A stretch of 64,000 bases of DNA, taken from Coccinella septempunctata (Eukaryota; Arthropoda; Insecta; Coleoptera; Coccinellidae). Position 1 is the first letter of the stretch. Every line of letters begins with the position of its first letter. The notes beneath the pieces were generated by a model. It saw only the letters and a list, made by a program, of their open reading frames with translations. It did no database searches and was not told the origin of the DNA. The translations under genes were made by a program, and so were the position numbers. Location of the stretch: NCBI RefSeq assembly GCF_907165205.1, contig NC_058193.1, positions 10,833,544 to 10,897,543 on the forward strand. The letters run 5' to 3'. Shown here in pieces: positions 40,914 to 50,496 of the stretch.

Positions 40914-41530
40914 CCATCCCGATGCTGTGCTCGAAAACGAACATCACAAGCTCTACTGGGATCGCACGGTTCTCACAGACCGGAAAATAACCCACAATAG
41001 ACCAGACCTCATATTGCTCAATAAGGATGAGGACAGAGCACTATTCATCGACGTGGCAATTCCAAATAATAACAATCTTCTAGATAGGCACACTGAAAAA
41101 ATTTCAAAATACAGAGATCTCGAGGAACAGACTAGGAGGCAGTGGAAGCTGAAAGATGTCAAGACCATCCCTATTGTCATTTCATCTACAGGCCTGATAC
41201 CGAAGGAACTACTAGAGAACTTGAGGAAACTTCAGTTGGACGAAAATATCTATAGAGTCATGCAGAAGGCGGTACTGCTCGGCACGGCGAGAACTGTACG
41301 CAAGTACATGGGAAACGCAGACTAACACCGTCTGCTCCGACAGGAAGTGCGGGTGGAGCAGGAATCCAACCTACAGCAGGGAGGCGAGGAGCGACCCGGA
41401 CCCGACCACCACCACGAGCCCGAAAACCTGGAAAGGGCTCCAACAGAGCTTAATCCCTTTGATATCTGAGATATCTGGGATAAGTGAATTTTCCTCTGGA
41501 GAGGAGTGTGAAAGCCGCATGGCTAAAGTC
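40914..41530 (+). mobile_element. Dong/R4-type LINE, copy 4
   Basis: A 5'-truncated copy in plus orientation, containing only the endonuclease end and 3' tail. The tail ends GAAAGCCGCATGGCTAAAGT near 41530, as in the other copies. Frame 40927-41325 (132 codons) has TDRKITHNRPDLILLNKDED and ALFIDVAIPNNNN, the R-PD-X14-D endonuclease core, then AVLLGTARTVRKYMG and a stop at an AAC-GCA-GAC-TAA change. The 5' end abuts a TAA microsatellite. Confidence 0.82.
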
Positions 41531-41700
41531 ATAATACCTTTAATTAGTAAAAATACTAGTTACTACAATTCAATAAAAAAAATAAAACTTCAAACATAGA
41601 TCAGCTATAGTTCTCCCTCACATATTTGGACAATAAATTTTCGAATCTTCTGTGGTTACTACATGCCCTGATCTCACGTGGCAAACCATTATAGATGATA
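41531..41700 (-). pseudogene. LINE 3' fragment (RT C-terminal end)
   Basis: On the minus strand IIYNGLPREIRACSNHRRF then ENLLSKYVRENYS and a stop, the last segment of a Jockey/CR1-type RT protein (LP..IR.......F+..L..Y). It is cut at 41702 by the insertion of the TA-flanked element; the part beyond (from 43085) is not clearly recognisable. Confidence 0.55.
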
Positions 41701-41702
41701 TA

Positions 41703-43084
41703 CAGGGTGGCCATTTGAAAACGAAACAGACGAGATTACAGACGAAATAAATTTTTTCGATAGAAATGCTCGGACAGGTCGATTTCTGTTTCGAGGGGGA
41801 CAACTTAAGATGTAGGTTACGAACGCATAGCGCTTCAACCCTTGCTACTACAACCCTCACCCCCAATTTTTGAATAGGGAAGATGGGGTGAATGATACCT
41901 CATTTGAAAGGTATTTTTATACCGATTTCAGCACAGTAATTGTTTTTTCATTTATTGCATTAGTTCTCGAAATATTCTTAACTAAGTATTTGAAAATGAA
42001 GTGGTGTTTTCATGGCACTTGTAGTGTTTTTTTGTGAAAAATCGACATTTTGAGCCTCAAAACAACCATGACTGTGGCTTCCTCCCTCCAATCCACTGAC
42101 ATAGAAATCTTTAATCAAGATGTCGAACAAACAAAGCGTATTGCGAAGGAGCTCAATTTTGCTGAAACTCAATCTAAATTATCTTCGATATAATTTGCAG
42201 TATTTCCTACTCACTACGCCTTACCAGTTCGAGAATATCTGGATCAAAGATTTCCAAATCGGTGGATTGGAAGAAGGGGTCCCACTGAATGGCCAGCCAG
42301 ATCGCCAGATCTGTCACCACTAGATTTCTTTCTTTGGGGCCACTTGAAGAGTAAAATTTACTCTACTCAGCTCGATTCTATAGAAGATTTAGGAAGACGT
42401 ATAGTGAACTAATGTCGTCAAATCACTCCAGAAATGCTGCAAAATGTGCGCCATCGTTTCGAACAAAACTTATTTCATTGTATGGAAGCTAATGGTGAAC
42501 AATTTGAATATTTAATTAAGTGATGTGAGTTTTTGATAAATTATTTACTTTACTTTGAGAAGTCTTATTTCTTAGATCAATACTTCAAATCGTTCTGATA
42601 CCGTACAGTTGGAGAATGATTTCAGTGAATAAAACAGCTAGTCGAACATCTGACCCTAGTAGCATTAACACGTACGGTATGACTTCATTTGCCCAGTGGT
42701 ATATGTTTTGCAATTTCAAATACAAGTACGGAAATTTTGGTGTTTCGGAAGCACGAAATGTCAATTATTCGCAAAAAATTAATTTAAGTGATAAAATTAA
42801 CTAACGCATGAATATTTCGAGAACTAATGCATAAAATGAAAAAAAAATTACTGTGCTGAAATCATTATAAAAATACCTTTCAAATGAGGTATCACTCACC
42901 CCATCTTCCCTATTCAAAAATTGGGGGTGAGGGTTGTAGTAGCAAGGGTTGAAGCGCTATGCGTCCGTAACCTACATCTTAAGTTGTCCCCCTCGAAACA
43001 GAAATCGACATGTCCGAGCATTTCTATCGAAAAAATTTATTTCGTCTGTAATCTCGTCTGTTTCGTTTTCAAATGGCCACCCTG
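41703..43084 (+). mobile_element. Tc1/mariner-type element with about 280-bp TIRs and relic transposase
   Basis: Ends CAGGGTGGCCATTTG and inverted copy, each bordered by TA (41701-41702, 43085-43086). The inverted repeats run from 41703 to about 41975 and 42815 to 43084 with few differences. Between them is a transposase C-terminal relic (42206-42523). Together these link the CAGGGTG-ended MITEs of this window to the Tc1/mariner superfamily. Confidence 0.85.
42206..42523 (+). pseudogene. Tc1/mariner-type transposase C-terminal relic
   Basis: Reads YALPVREYLDQRFPNRWIG, RRGPTEWPARSPDLSPLDFF, LWGHLKSKIYSTQLDSIEDL, then a stop at codon 69 (42410-42412), and on to QITPEMLQNVRHRFEQNLF and a terminal stop. 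W-P-A-R-S-P-D-L-S-P-L-D is the box of the third catalytic acid in mariner-like DDE transposases. The first two catalytic aspartates are missing because the 5' half of the gene is gone. About 106 codons remain of roughly 350. Confidence 0.82.
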
Positions 43085-43754
43085 TATATTTTTTTAATAT
43101 TTATGGTGCAGTTCTGATTTAGAATTTCTATATAGTGCACCGCAGCCAAATTTCATATAACATATTGTTTTTTCACAACTGAATAAGAATATTTCCTACT
43201 TGTTAGTAGTGGTGAAATAATTATTGTGCAACCAGTTGGGAAAAGAATTATTTTTCGTAATGAGCGCAAAAAAACGCAAAATACGAAAAATAGTGTTTCC
43301 CAACGTGTTTCACACAATATTTTTTCTAATTTTGAATATGATGTTGCTTTGAATTCAAATTAAAAGAATAAACAATGTCTTTAAAAGCTTCTCTCGGAGA
43401 TTCCTTCAAAATTGTCTAGTGACGGAAATTATTCAATTTTTCACACCGTTAATATGAAAGCAAGTATCGCTTAATCATCAGTTATGAAATATTTTGTGTA
43501 ACTGGTTGCGAAAAGTAAAACGTTTTAAAACGTCAATGAGTTTCAAAAAGTTTCACTTTGTATGTCAAAACTAGAAAAAAGCATCTTGTTTCCAGAGAAT
43601 GTGAGATTGAGTGGAGTTTCAGGCTTCAATCAAATGGAGGTACTATATTGAGACTCTATGAAGGAAACTCTCCACATCAATTTACATGATGAGAAGTATG
43701 AAGGAAATAGCTGATACTGACACTGCAAAACTCACTTATTATCCTATACCTTCC
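43085..43754. other. AT-rich stretch
   Basis: No supported feature between the mariner-type element and the LINE tail. Confidence 0.4.
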
Positions 43755-44190
43755 ATAGTCATATGCGGTTGTCCTGTGGGGGGCCTCCACGGATGCTCAC
43801 ATGGTGCTCCTGAAACAGAAGCGTGCTCTGAAGACGCTGTTTAGTTGGCTTGATAGGATAAATTGTCTAGAGATATTCAGGAGGGGGAGGATACTTACTA
43901 TAATGTCTGTTTATATACTTACCGCAGTTGAGTATGTCCACAAAAATAAAAGTGAATTTAACACAAACTAAGACTTCCACGATTATGGGACTAGGAGAAG
44001 AAAGAAATCCGTCCTGCCGTTAACCTGAATCGAAAGGGAACAACAGGGACCAAACTTAATATGCCTTAAACCATATGATCGACTCCCAGCTGAGATAAAG
44101 TCGTTAAATGCTACGCATTTCAAGAGGAAAGTTAAAGAGTTGCTTCTCAGAAGAACTTTATATACAGTAAAAGAGTTTTGGCGCTGCTGA
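43755..44190 (+). pseudogene. LINE RT C-terminal fragment
   Basis: YAVVLWGASTDAHMVLLKQK, RALKTLFSWLDR, IFRRGRILTIMSVYILTAVE, YVHKNKSEF, then HDYGTRRRKK and, in another frame, LPAEIKSLNATHFKRKVKEL and LLRRTLYTVKEF. This is the full region downstream of the RT in Jockey/CR1 LINEs: YG+..WG.S, L.+P.++I...+++KN, and the closing F++.+K..L....YY+V.E+. At least two frameshifts. It is a different family from the 46.5-50.5 kb Jockey. Confidence 0.75.
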
Positions 44191-44688
44191 ATTTCAGACT
44201 GTTGCCGTTTTATTCGTGTTTCAGATCCTCCATTGAATGTGTACATAGAAGAGCAAGAATCTTAACCTTAAGACGATAACTTCCTCTAAACAGAATATTT
44301 CAGATCGCGTTGAATGACGAGACTTTCAAACACAAACGCAAACAGATATCCGCCATTAACGGTCGAAATCGATTATTGTCGTCAATGTGGTGTATAAAGT
44401 CAATCTACTGTTGTTGTTGTGCAAGCGCTATCTGCAATCCAATTCAGAAAATTCAACTCCTCTTTACTCTGCGTAATGCAGATGGCTCAAGTAAAATAAA
44501 AATAAGACTAAATATATCTTGTTAAGTTACTCTTCGATCATATCCACATGAAGCATGTGGCAGATAGTCAAAAATTCTTACACAAAAAAAAATAACACGT
44601 TGATGTGTATTCTTCAAATTTTATTCAGTGGTTGTACCGAAACAAATATTTCAGTTTATCTCATAGACCTAATAATATATTTTATATA
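44191..44688. other. Stretch without recognisable feature
   Basis: Only short, unassignable open frames (for example 44310-44525). Probably 3' sequence of the LINE fragment and unrelated DNA. Confidence 0.35.
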
Positions 44689-45382
44689 TAGGGTGTTTCC
44701 TGATTGAATGTCAATAATTATAGGGGTGATTTTTGGGCCCATTTTAAGAAAAAAACTTTATATGAACATATGTCCTAAACGTCTTAGTTTTTGAGATACT
44801 GGGTAGTGAAGTTTTTAGAAATAAATCATTTATTATTAATATCTAAAATACCACTTCAAATATTTTAATGAAATTTGTCATACATGTGTACTATGAATCA
44901 CGAGGACTTTTTTTAATGTATCACTGTTTTCTTAATTCCCACCATTGGCGTTCGTACGTTATTTGACCTACCTCTTTTGGCAGACATTGATGGTATGCCA
45001 CAGATTTTTCCTGAAATAAAAATTATTTCTGAAATTCCCAATCATTTCTTACCAAAGTTGATCACTTGACTTTTTTCAGTCCGATTCACGGTTTCCGCTC
45101 GAAAAAATAGAAACCGTTTCTGTGCATAATCATAACAATATCCTCAATACATACATATGACAATATCACCAAGCAGAGACATACGTAGTGCGTCGGACTA
45201 AAAAAATTCAAGAGATCAAATTTGCTCATAGTTGAATACAGTCAGTGGACTGTCTAAATAATACCACCCTGTATCTCTGAAGGTGAGAACGTTTGGGACA
45301 TATGTTCATATGAAGTTTTTTTCTTGAAATGGGCCCAAAAATCATCCCCATAAATATTGACATTCATTTAGGAAACACCCTG
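44689..45382. mobile_element. Long-TIR MITE, Tc1/mariner type
   Basis: Left end TAGGGTGTTTCCTGATTG, right end inverted CAGGGTGTTTCCTAAATG; TA at 44687-44688 and 45383-45384. The inverted similarity extends about 125 bp, including GGGCCCATTT and GAACATATGTCC. The interior (about 440 bp) has no transposase. Confidence 0.82.
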
Positions 45383-45426
45383 TATATTGTATATTTAGTA
45401 TTAGGTCTGTGGTTTATCTTCACCCA

Positions 45427-45464
45427 CCTGAAGATGCCATTGTGATAGTGAAACACGTGTCGTG
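45427..45464 (+). ncRNA. Weak hammerhead-like motif
   Basis: CCAC-CTGAAGA, then 15 nt, then GAAA-CACGTGTC-GTGG. CTGANGA and GAAA are the two hammerhead core strands; CCAC/GTGG could form stem I and ACAC/GTGT stem III with cleavage after C. The segment that should form stem II (TGCCATTGTGATAGT) does not pair well. It resembles motifs in Penelope-like elements of insects. Confidence 0.35.
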
Positions 45465-46395
45465 GTTTAAAAACTCATTTTGTGAAAATCGCAAAATCGA
45501 AAATCGCATAATCAAATTCCTTTATGGATTTTCACCAAGTATGGGCTACATCAATCTAATGTTTAAGTCGAAATTCTGCATTCTTCCGTCAATACCTTTT
45601 GAGGCGAATTCTTCATTGTGTGGATACTCAAACATTCAAATTAATAAATGTTGATACCAATATTTTCATATAATAGTGACCACAAGATTCTTTTGAGTAT
45701 TAAATTCCATTCATTCTCACTCTTTTAAATTTTTCCTGTATTTTGCAGATTCAAGGAGACTGAAAACATATTGGATAAATCGTATGTACTCTTGCATTTG
45801 TGCAAAAACTTTTTTTTTACTTTAATTTTTCTTAGCTTTATCGTTGTATGAATTTCTATCACTACAAGTAGATTTATTGAACATTCATTCAATCAACAAA
45901 AAATTAATTTACCTATGTGTGTCATCATTTCATGCATGCTGACCTCATAACGGATTCCATTGGTGACACAATATGGGAATATATTTTGAATTCATTACAC
46001 GAAGACAAGAAAGAACTGAATCTAATTTCACCGATGGAATTCGCTGATGTAGTCAAATCCATTAGAATGCTGGTGGGCATTAGTGAGATCTGAAACCATA
46101 TTATTATTTCAAACGCAGTGCGATAATTTTAAAAATACTCGTATATAATTGCAAAAAGTAATGTGGACAACATTGTTAGTGGAATTGAAATGAAACGAAC
46201 GCATCGAGTGCTGAGAACAGAATGAATTGATTGGCCAACACGGCCACCATCACAAATTGATATAATGGAACATAGAAATAAACAATAAGAATAAATTCAG
46301 ATGCATACCACCAGACGATATGAATATCGACAAGTGTTACGATCTGAATTGAACTAGCCAATTTGCCATCGTCATGGCCCCAAATGGAGTACGCT
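45465..46395. other. AT-rich stretch without recognised gene
   Basis: Nothing supported on either strand. Short frames at 45409-45654 and 46361-46176 have no recognisable motifs. Confidence 0.35.
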
Positions 46396-46476
46396 CCACC
46401 GAAGAAAAGCAGATGCTGACCATGGTTTCGGCCTCATTTGGCCTCATCGGAGCAACATAGCATTTTTCTACGGTGG
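46396..46476 (-). ncRNA. Hammerhead-ribozyme-like fold
   Basis: On the minus strand 46476 to 46396: an outer stem CCACCG/CGGTGG, an inner helix GAAAA/TTTTC, then TGCT/AGCA next to the core. The core is CCGATGA, stem II GGCC-AAATGA-GGCC, then GAAA, a short stem III AC-CATG-GT, and a C at the cleavage position. Apart from C for U at core position 4, every conserved core base of a hammerhead is in place, and a long stem I with internal loops plus a minimal stem III is the arrangement seen in Penelope-like and other retroelement hammerheads. The host element is not identified. Confidence 0.6.
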
Positions 46477-46551
46477 AGAACGTTTGAAATTGATGGAACT
46501 TTATTCAATGTTGGCGTGTTCTACTGAATAATATTTACCTCGAGCGCCACC

Positions 46552-46912
46552 CGACATGAAACGGTGTCCGATTCAATCCCTTCCAGATAGAAACTGCTTT
46601 TCTGTTCATGAATTCTGTTATGGTTTCCCATTTTAGGTCCCTATAAGTCTATCTATTTCTGACAAACCAAGGTGCATCTATTGCACATCGTAGCAGCTTG
46701 TTTTCAGTGGCCTGAATTCTTTTCATATGGCTCTTTGCCGCGAAACCCCAGGCAACTGATCCATAAGTCAGTTGAGGCCTAGCAACGGCTTTGATTATCT
46801 TCAATTTTGATTGGTTCGACATGTGGCTTCTTCTTCCTATCAGAGGATAGAGTCTATTCATCGCTGCTTTCGTTTTGTCGATTGCTTGTTTGATATGACT
46901 TTTCCAAGTCAA
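46552..46912 (-). pseudogene. Jockey ORF2 C-terminal end
   Basis: Reads MTWKSHIKQAIDKTKAAMNR, RPQLTYGSVAWGFAA, IQATENKLLRCAIDAPWFVR, a stop, then RDLKWETITEFMNRKAV and PFHVGWRSR. The TYGS.AWG.A, Q...NK.LR...+APWFVRN and +.DL....+ blocks are typical of the Jockey C-terminus. The stop at about 46649 and a change of frame near 46880 separate it from the RT. Confidence 0.75.
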
Positions 46913-47816
46913 GCGTTGTTCCTAAATAATTGGCTTCATTTTTCCAGTCGATTTCTTCACCGTCAACTTCCAGTTTCGTTGTGGGTCGCAGTCTTCTCTT
47001 CTCTAGTAATATTGCTTGGCTCTTTTGTCCATTGAGCTTGATTTTCCAATTTATGCACCAGTCATTTGTATCGTCAATCGTCTCTTGTAGAACTCGTTCT
47101 ATTACTTCTGGGTTGGGGTGTCGAGTTGCTATGCCTGTGTCGTCAGCATATAACGTTAACATGGTTCTTGGATTTTTCGGAATATCGTGGATGTATATGT
47201 TGTACAGGAGTGGCCCAAGTACTGATCCTTGGGGTACTCCACCCTCTATATTTCTCGTTGAGGAGCATTCTCCTCCCAATTTCACGTAAAATCTTCTATT
47301 TTTGAGATAATTCCTGATCAACTTGCATATTTTGATGGAATATCCAGCACATCTCATCTTATAAATTAATCCTTCATGCCATACTCTGTCGAATGCTCTG
47401 GCGACGTCTAGTAAAACAAGACCTGTAGCTTGTTTATTTTGAAATCCCTCTGTTATGTACTCTCTGAGCCTTAATAATTGTTGCTCTGTTGAATGCTCTC
47501 TTCTGAATCCGAACTGTTCTGGTGGTATTAGTTTCAGATTTTCGGTTTCCTCATTTAGCCTCGTGGCGATTATTCTTTCTACTACTTTTCCTAACGCCGA
47601 CAGTAGACTTATCGGTCTGTGGTTTTGTGGGAACTTCTTCTCTTTGAATGGTTCATTGAATACTATGACTTCCACTGTTTTCCATTTTTCTGGGTAGTGT
47701 TCTGTTCTCATAATTCCATTCGCGATATTTTTTGGAGCGGCTATACCTTTTCTAGGTAATTTCTTTAACATAACATTCGTTATTTTATCGCTTCCGGGAG
47801 CGTTCCTCTTTTTCAA
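46854..47816 (-). CDS. Jockey-type reverse transcriptase (ORF2 part)
   Basis: 320 codons. RT blocks: KKRNAPGSDKITNVMLKKLP (residues 2-21), NHRPISLLSALGKVVERII (65-83), PEQFGFRREHSTEQQLLRL (99-117), GLVLLDVARAFDRVWHEGL (132-150, catalytic D137), GGVPQGSVLGPLLYNIYIHD (192-211) and TLYADDTGIA (221-230, catalytic DD). All catalytic aspartates are present. The last about 20 residues are out of phase. It would copy element RNA at the nicked target. Confidence 0.88.
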   Translation of the reverse strand: MKKRNAPGSDKITNVMLKKLPRKGIAAPKNIANGIMRTEHYPEKWKTVEVIVFNEPFKEKKFPQNHRPISLLSALGKVVERIIATRLNEETENLKLIPPEQFGFRREHSTEQQLLRLREYITEGFQNKQATGLVLLDVARAFDRVWHEGLIYKMRCAGYSIKICKLIRNYLKNRRFYVKLGGECSSTRNIEGGVPQGSVLGPLLYNIYIHDIPKNPRTMLTLYADDTGIATRHPNPEVIERVLQETIDDTNDWCINWKIKLNGQKSQAILLEKRRLRPTTKLEVDGEEIDWKNEANYLGTTLDLEKSYQTSNRQNESSDE

Positions 47817-48049
47817 ACTTCTAATTATTTCCCTGCCTTATCAGTATTGGTATACGCCATTCCCCTTTCTCCGTGTAGGGGTGGAATTTTAGTCTCTTCT
47901 CCTCGTAGTCTTTTTTGCATTCTCCATGCAGAATGATCGATTGTATACAGTTCTTGAACTCTTTTGTTCCATCTGCTTGTTCTTAGATCTTTCAGGGCAT
48001 TTTTCAGAACTTGGCTGTGGCGGTTGAGGTTCCTTCTATTCAGATCATT

Positions 48050-48960
48050 TTAATTCATCCGATATATTCTTCTGAGTCTTCGATTTTCTCGTATAAGATC
48101 TTTTACTTCTTTGGGCGTATCGACATGAGGATGACTTGGTGCTAGTCTCTTCACTCTTCTCGTGCTTTTTTCGTAAGCTTTCAATATAATCTCTTCTAGT
48201 TTATCAACCGCACATTCCAGATCCTCTGGAGTGCTTATTGTTGGAATTTCTGTTATTTCCGATTGTATTAAATGGCTGTATTCAGCCCAATTGGTATATT
48301 CTCTTATTTCCATCAGTTTTTCTCTTGGTTCTTCTCCAATTGTCAATTCCACGGGATTGTGGTTTGAGGTTCCATCTTCCAAAGTTTCAATCGAGAATTC
48401 TTGAGTTATGTTTTTCAATATCGCGATATCTATTACATCTGGTATTCCTATACCAAAAGCAAGATATGTCGGTAACTCTGGTCCAATCACTATGGCATTT
48501 TGTTTTTCGGCGAAATCCTTGAGTTTTTTACCATTTCTATTCTCTGTTCTGCTGTTGCATAATGGGGATTTACAGTTGAAATCTCCGATGCAGATTTTCG
48601 GGTTTGTTCCTTCCAACATGTTGTTTATCTCCTCTTCCAATAAATTGTTTGGTGGTCGCTTATATGCCGAGGTAATTTCGACTCTTTGACGGATTTAATT
48701 CGGCAACAATCGTCACTGTTTCTGTTTCTCCTTGTGTTTCGTCGGATCTGCTTTTGAAGTAGTGTTTCAGATCTGTTCTCACCAACATTGCTACTCCTCC
48801 TCCGGTGTTTGTAGTTCTGTCACATCTATATGTTTCATAATTCATGAAATTCAGTCGTTTGTTCCGGTTTGTACTTGTTTCCTGTAGGGCTATGATATCA
48901 GGTTATCTCTCTGATATTATTTCTTCTATCTCGGCTTTCCGTGTGTTGAACCCGTTTTTT
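48050..48960 (-). pseudogene. Jockey-type endonuclease (ORF2 N-terminal part)
   Basis: PDIIALQETS lies near 48900 with a stop beside it. MNYETYRCDRTTNTGGGVAM follows (48845-48660). The long frame 48640-48050 has KICIGDFNCKSPLCNSRTEN (GDFN box) and IPDVIDIAILKNI, then TSNHNPVEL where active enzymes have SDHNPV. The aspartate of that last box is replaced by asparagine. The final 70 residues form the linker to the RT, which is frameshifted and has stops between 48050 and 47816. Confidence 0.78.
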
Positions 48961-49031
48961 CACGAGATTATCTTGAGGAATTTCTTCCTAATTGAGTAGT
49001 GGAATCGAATCCTGCCCGGAGGTGTACTTTT

Positions 49032-49907
49032 TCAGAATTCAATAATTGTCTGCATGCCGTTAACATATTCATTGATATTTCTTCCTAATATCCGTAAAGT
49101 CCAATAATTCAGTTTACTGAATAATGCTTGGAGTTTTTTCTCCATTTCTCTTTCAAATTTCAACATTATCCTGTTGAACATTTTTTTCGTGGAGATATCT
49201 AGATCAGATTCATATATTTTTCTTTTTTCTGGTTGACTATTTACAGTCGGTTTTAATTGAGTCTTCTTTTGTTCCTCTTTCTTCTGCATAGGCTTAGAAG
49301 TTTCTGTCTTCTTTTCCAGTTCTGCAGGTTTGGTTATTACAGTTTCCTGAACTTTTCGTGCAGGTGTTGCTTTATTCGACGGATTTTTCTGTTCTGTCTG
49401 TTTTTGTCCGGCTGTCTTCTTTATGGTCACCAGCTTAAATTCGCTACATCCCTTGTAGCTTGCTGGATGGCCTTCTTCACCACATAAAACGCATGTAGCG
49501 TTTCTTTCTTCACTTTTCCTGGTGATTTCACAATCTTTGCTGCTATGGTTTCCCGAACACTTCACACATCTCCACACGAAGGAGCATTTACTATGTGCGT
49601 GTCCGTACCTTTGGCATCTGAAGCATTGGCTTGGACTTTCTGCCTTCATTTTTGGTTCGACTGTAATACAAAGGTTGTAGAGTCGTTTGATGTCGAATAT
49701 CTCCTTCTTTTGCGTTTTTACCAGATATAATGGTATCGGCTTTTTCGTTTTGTTTGATGTCATTTTAGACACCTCAGCATCATCGATTCCCTGGAATCCC
49801 ATGTCATTTTTAATCAATTCCAGATCTGCGTCTATTGGAAGATGCCTAATGACGGCGTAAATTTTCTTTTCCTCTTCCATCTGGTATGTGATGTGACTCC
49901 TTTTCAA
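49032..49907 (-). CDS. Jockey-type ORF1, C-terminal half with three zinc knuckles
   Basis: 291 codons. KIYAVIRHLPIDADLELIKN is the pre-knuckle RNA-binding-like domain. Three CCHC motifs follow: CFRCQRYGHAHSKC, CVKCSGNHSSKDC and CVLCGEEGHPASYKGC (around residues 98-160). The end is lysine/glutamine-rich. Gag-like ORF1 proteins of Jockey elements package the RNA and direct nuclear localisation. The N-terminal half is in another frame (50496-49846), overlapping by about 60 bp, so one frameshift separates them. Confidence 0.85.
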   Translation of the reverse strand: MKRSHITYQMEEEKKIYAVIRHLPIDADLELIKNDMGFQGIDDAEVSKMTSNKTKKPIPLYLVKTQKKEIFDIKRLYNLCITVEPKMKAESPSQCFRCQRYGHAHSKCSFVWRCVKCSGNHSSKDCEITRKSEERNATCVLCGEEGHPASYKGCSEFKLVTIKKTAGQKQTEQKNPSNKATPARKVQETVITKPAELEKKTETSKPMQKKEEQKKTQLKPTVNSQPEKRKIYESDLDISTKKMFNRIMLKFEREMEKKLQALFSKLNYWTLRILGRNINEYVNGMQTIIEF

Positions 49908-50496
49908 GTTGGTCGAAGAATTTAGTTATTTTTCTGTAGTCATCTACTGTTGTGGCTATAAACCTGATTCCGTCTTTCACTACAGTAGCCCGGTTATAGC
50001 TGAATTTCTTGGTATAGAGAGCTTTTGAGATCTCTACCCAATGTGATGTACCCATCATCGTGATGGGTGGAATTTTATTCCTTTTAGGCACTCCCGTTGT
50101 CTTCTTGACGGTCTCGTCATCAGAAGAGGAGCTTTCTTTTCGCGCGCGTTTAGTTGGGGCCGCGTTTGGGGACTTCGCATCCAACGTTGCATTATTTTTT
50201 CTTGTTTCGGGTTGTGAAACAGTTCCTTCAAGGGAATTATTGTTGGAACCCGCTACCGGTTTTGTAATTGTGGCGTGAGTGGGAGATTTCGGTATATTAT
50301 TTCGGGTCATTTCCTCTCTCAAGAGGCGCATCTCACCGACCAACTGTGACACAGTTTCGGTCAGTTTGACAATTTTAGCTTTCAACTGCCCATTCTCTTC
50401 CCTGAGCTTTACAAGCTCCTCGTGTTCACCGTCGCTGAATTCTTCAGCATCGGTCGCTTCCATATAGGAACCCTCAGTATCTGAGGTTTCCAACAT
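49846..50496 (-). CDS. Jockey-type ORF1, N-terminal half with coiled coil
   Basis: 216 codons starting MLETSDTEGSYMEATDAEEF. A heptad-like stretch follows (EELVKLREENGQLKAKIVKL to RLLREEM), likely a coiled coil, then a low-complexity Ser/Pro/Thr region and KIPPITMMGTSHWVEISKAL, which begins the folded domain completed in the other frame. The last about 20 residues (ESHHIPDGRGKENLRRH) are out-of-phase. Confidence 0.78.
   Translation of the reverse strand: MLETSDTEGSYMEATDAEEFSDGEHEELVKLREENGQLKAKIVKLTETVSQLVGEMRLLREEMTRNNIPKSPTHATITKPVAGSNNNSLEGTVSQPETRKNNATLDAKSPNAAPTKRARKESSSSDDETVKKTTGVPKRNKIPPITMMGTSHWVEISKALYTKKFSYNRATVVKDGIRFIATTVDDYRKITKFFDQLEKESHHIPDGRGKENLRRH

Larger units (their letters stand above)
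46545..50496 (-). mobile_element. Jockey-clade LINE, nearly full length
   Basis: Minus strand: ORF1 (50496-49032), endonuclease (about 48960-48050), reverse transcriptase (47816-46854), and C-terminal part (46912 to about 46552). Domain order and the three CCHC knuckles in ORF1 are those of Jockey-type LINEs, a group found in arthropods. ORF1 and ORF2 each have a small number of frame changes. No poly-A tail or TSD could be defined at the left end. A GC-richer leader may extend to about 50990. Confidence 0.85.

Noticed and set aside
45409..45654. 81-codon open frame on the plus strand as a gene
   Set aside because: No recognisable domain; it overlaps a hammerhead-like motif and AT-rich DNA.
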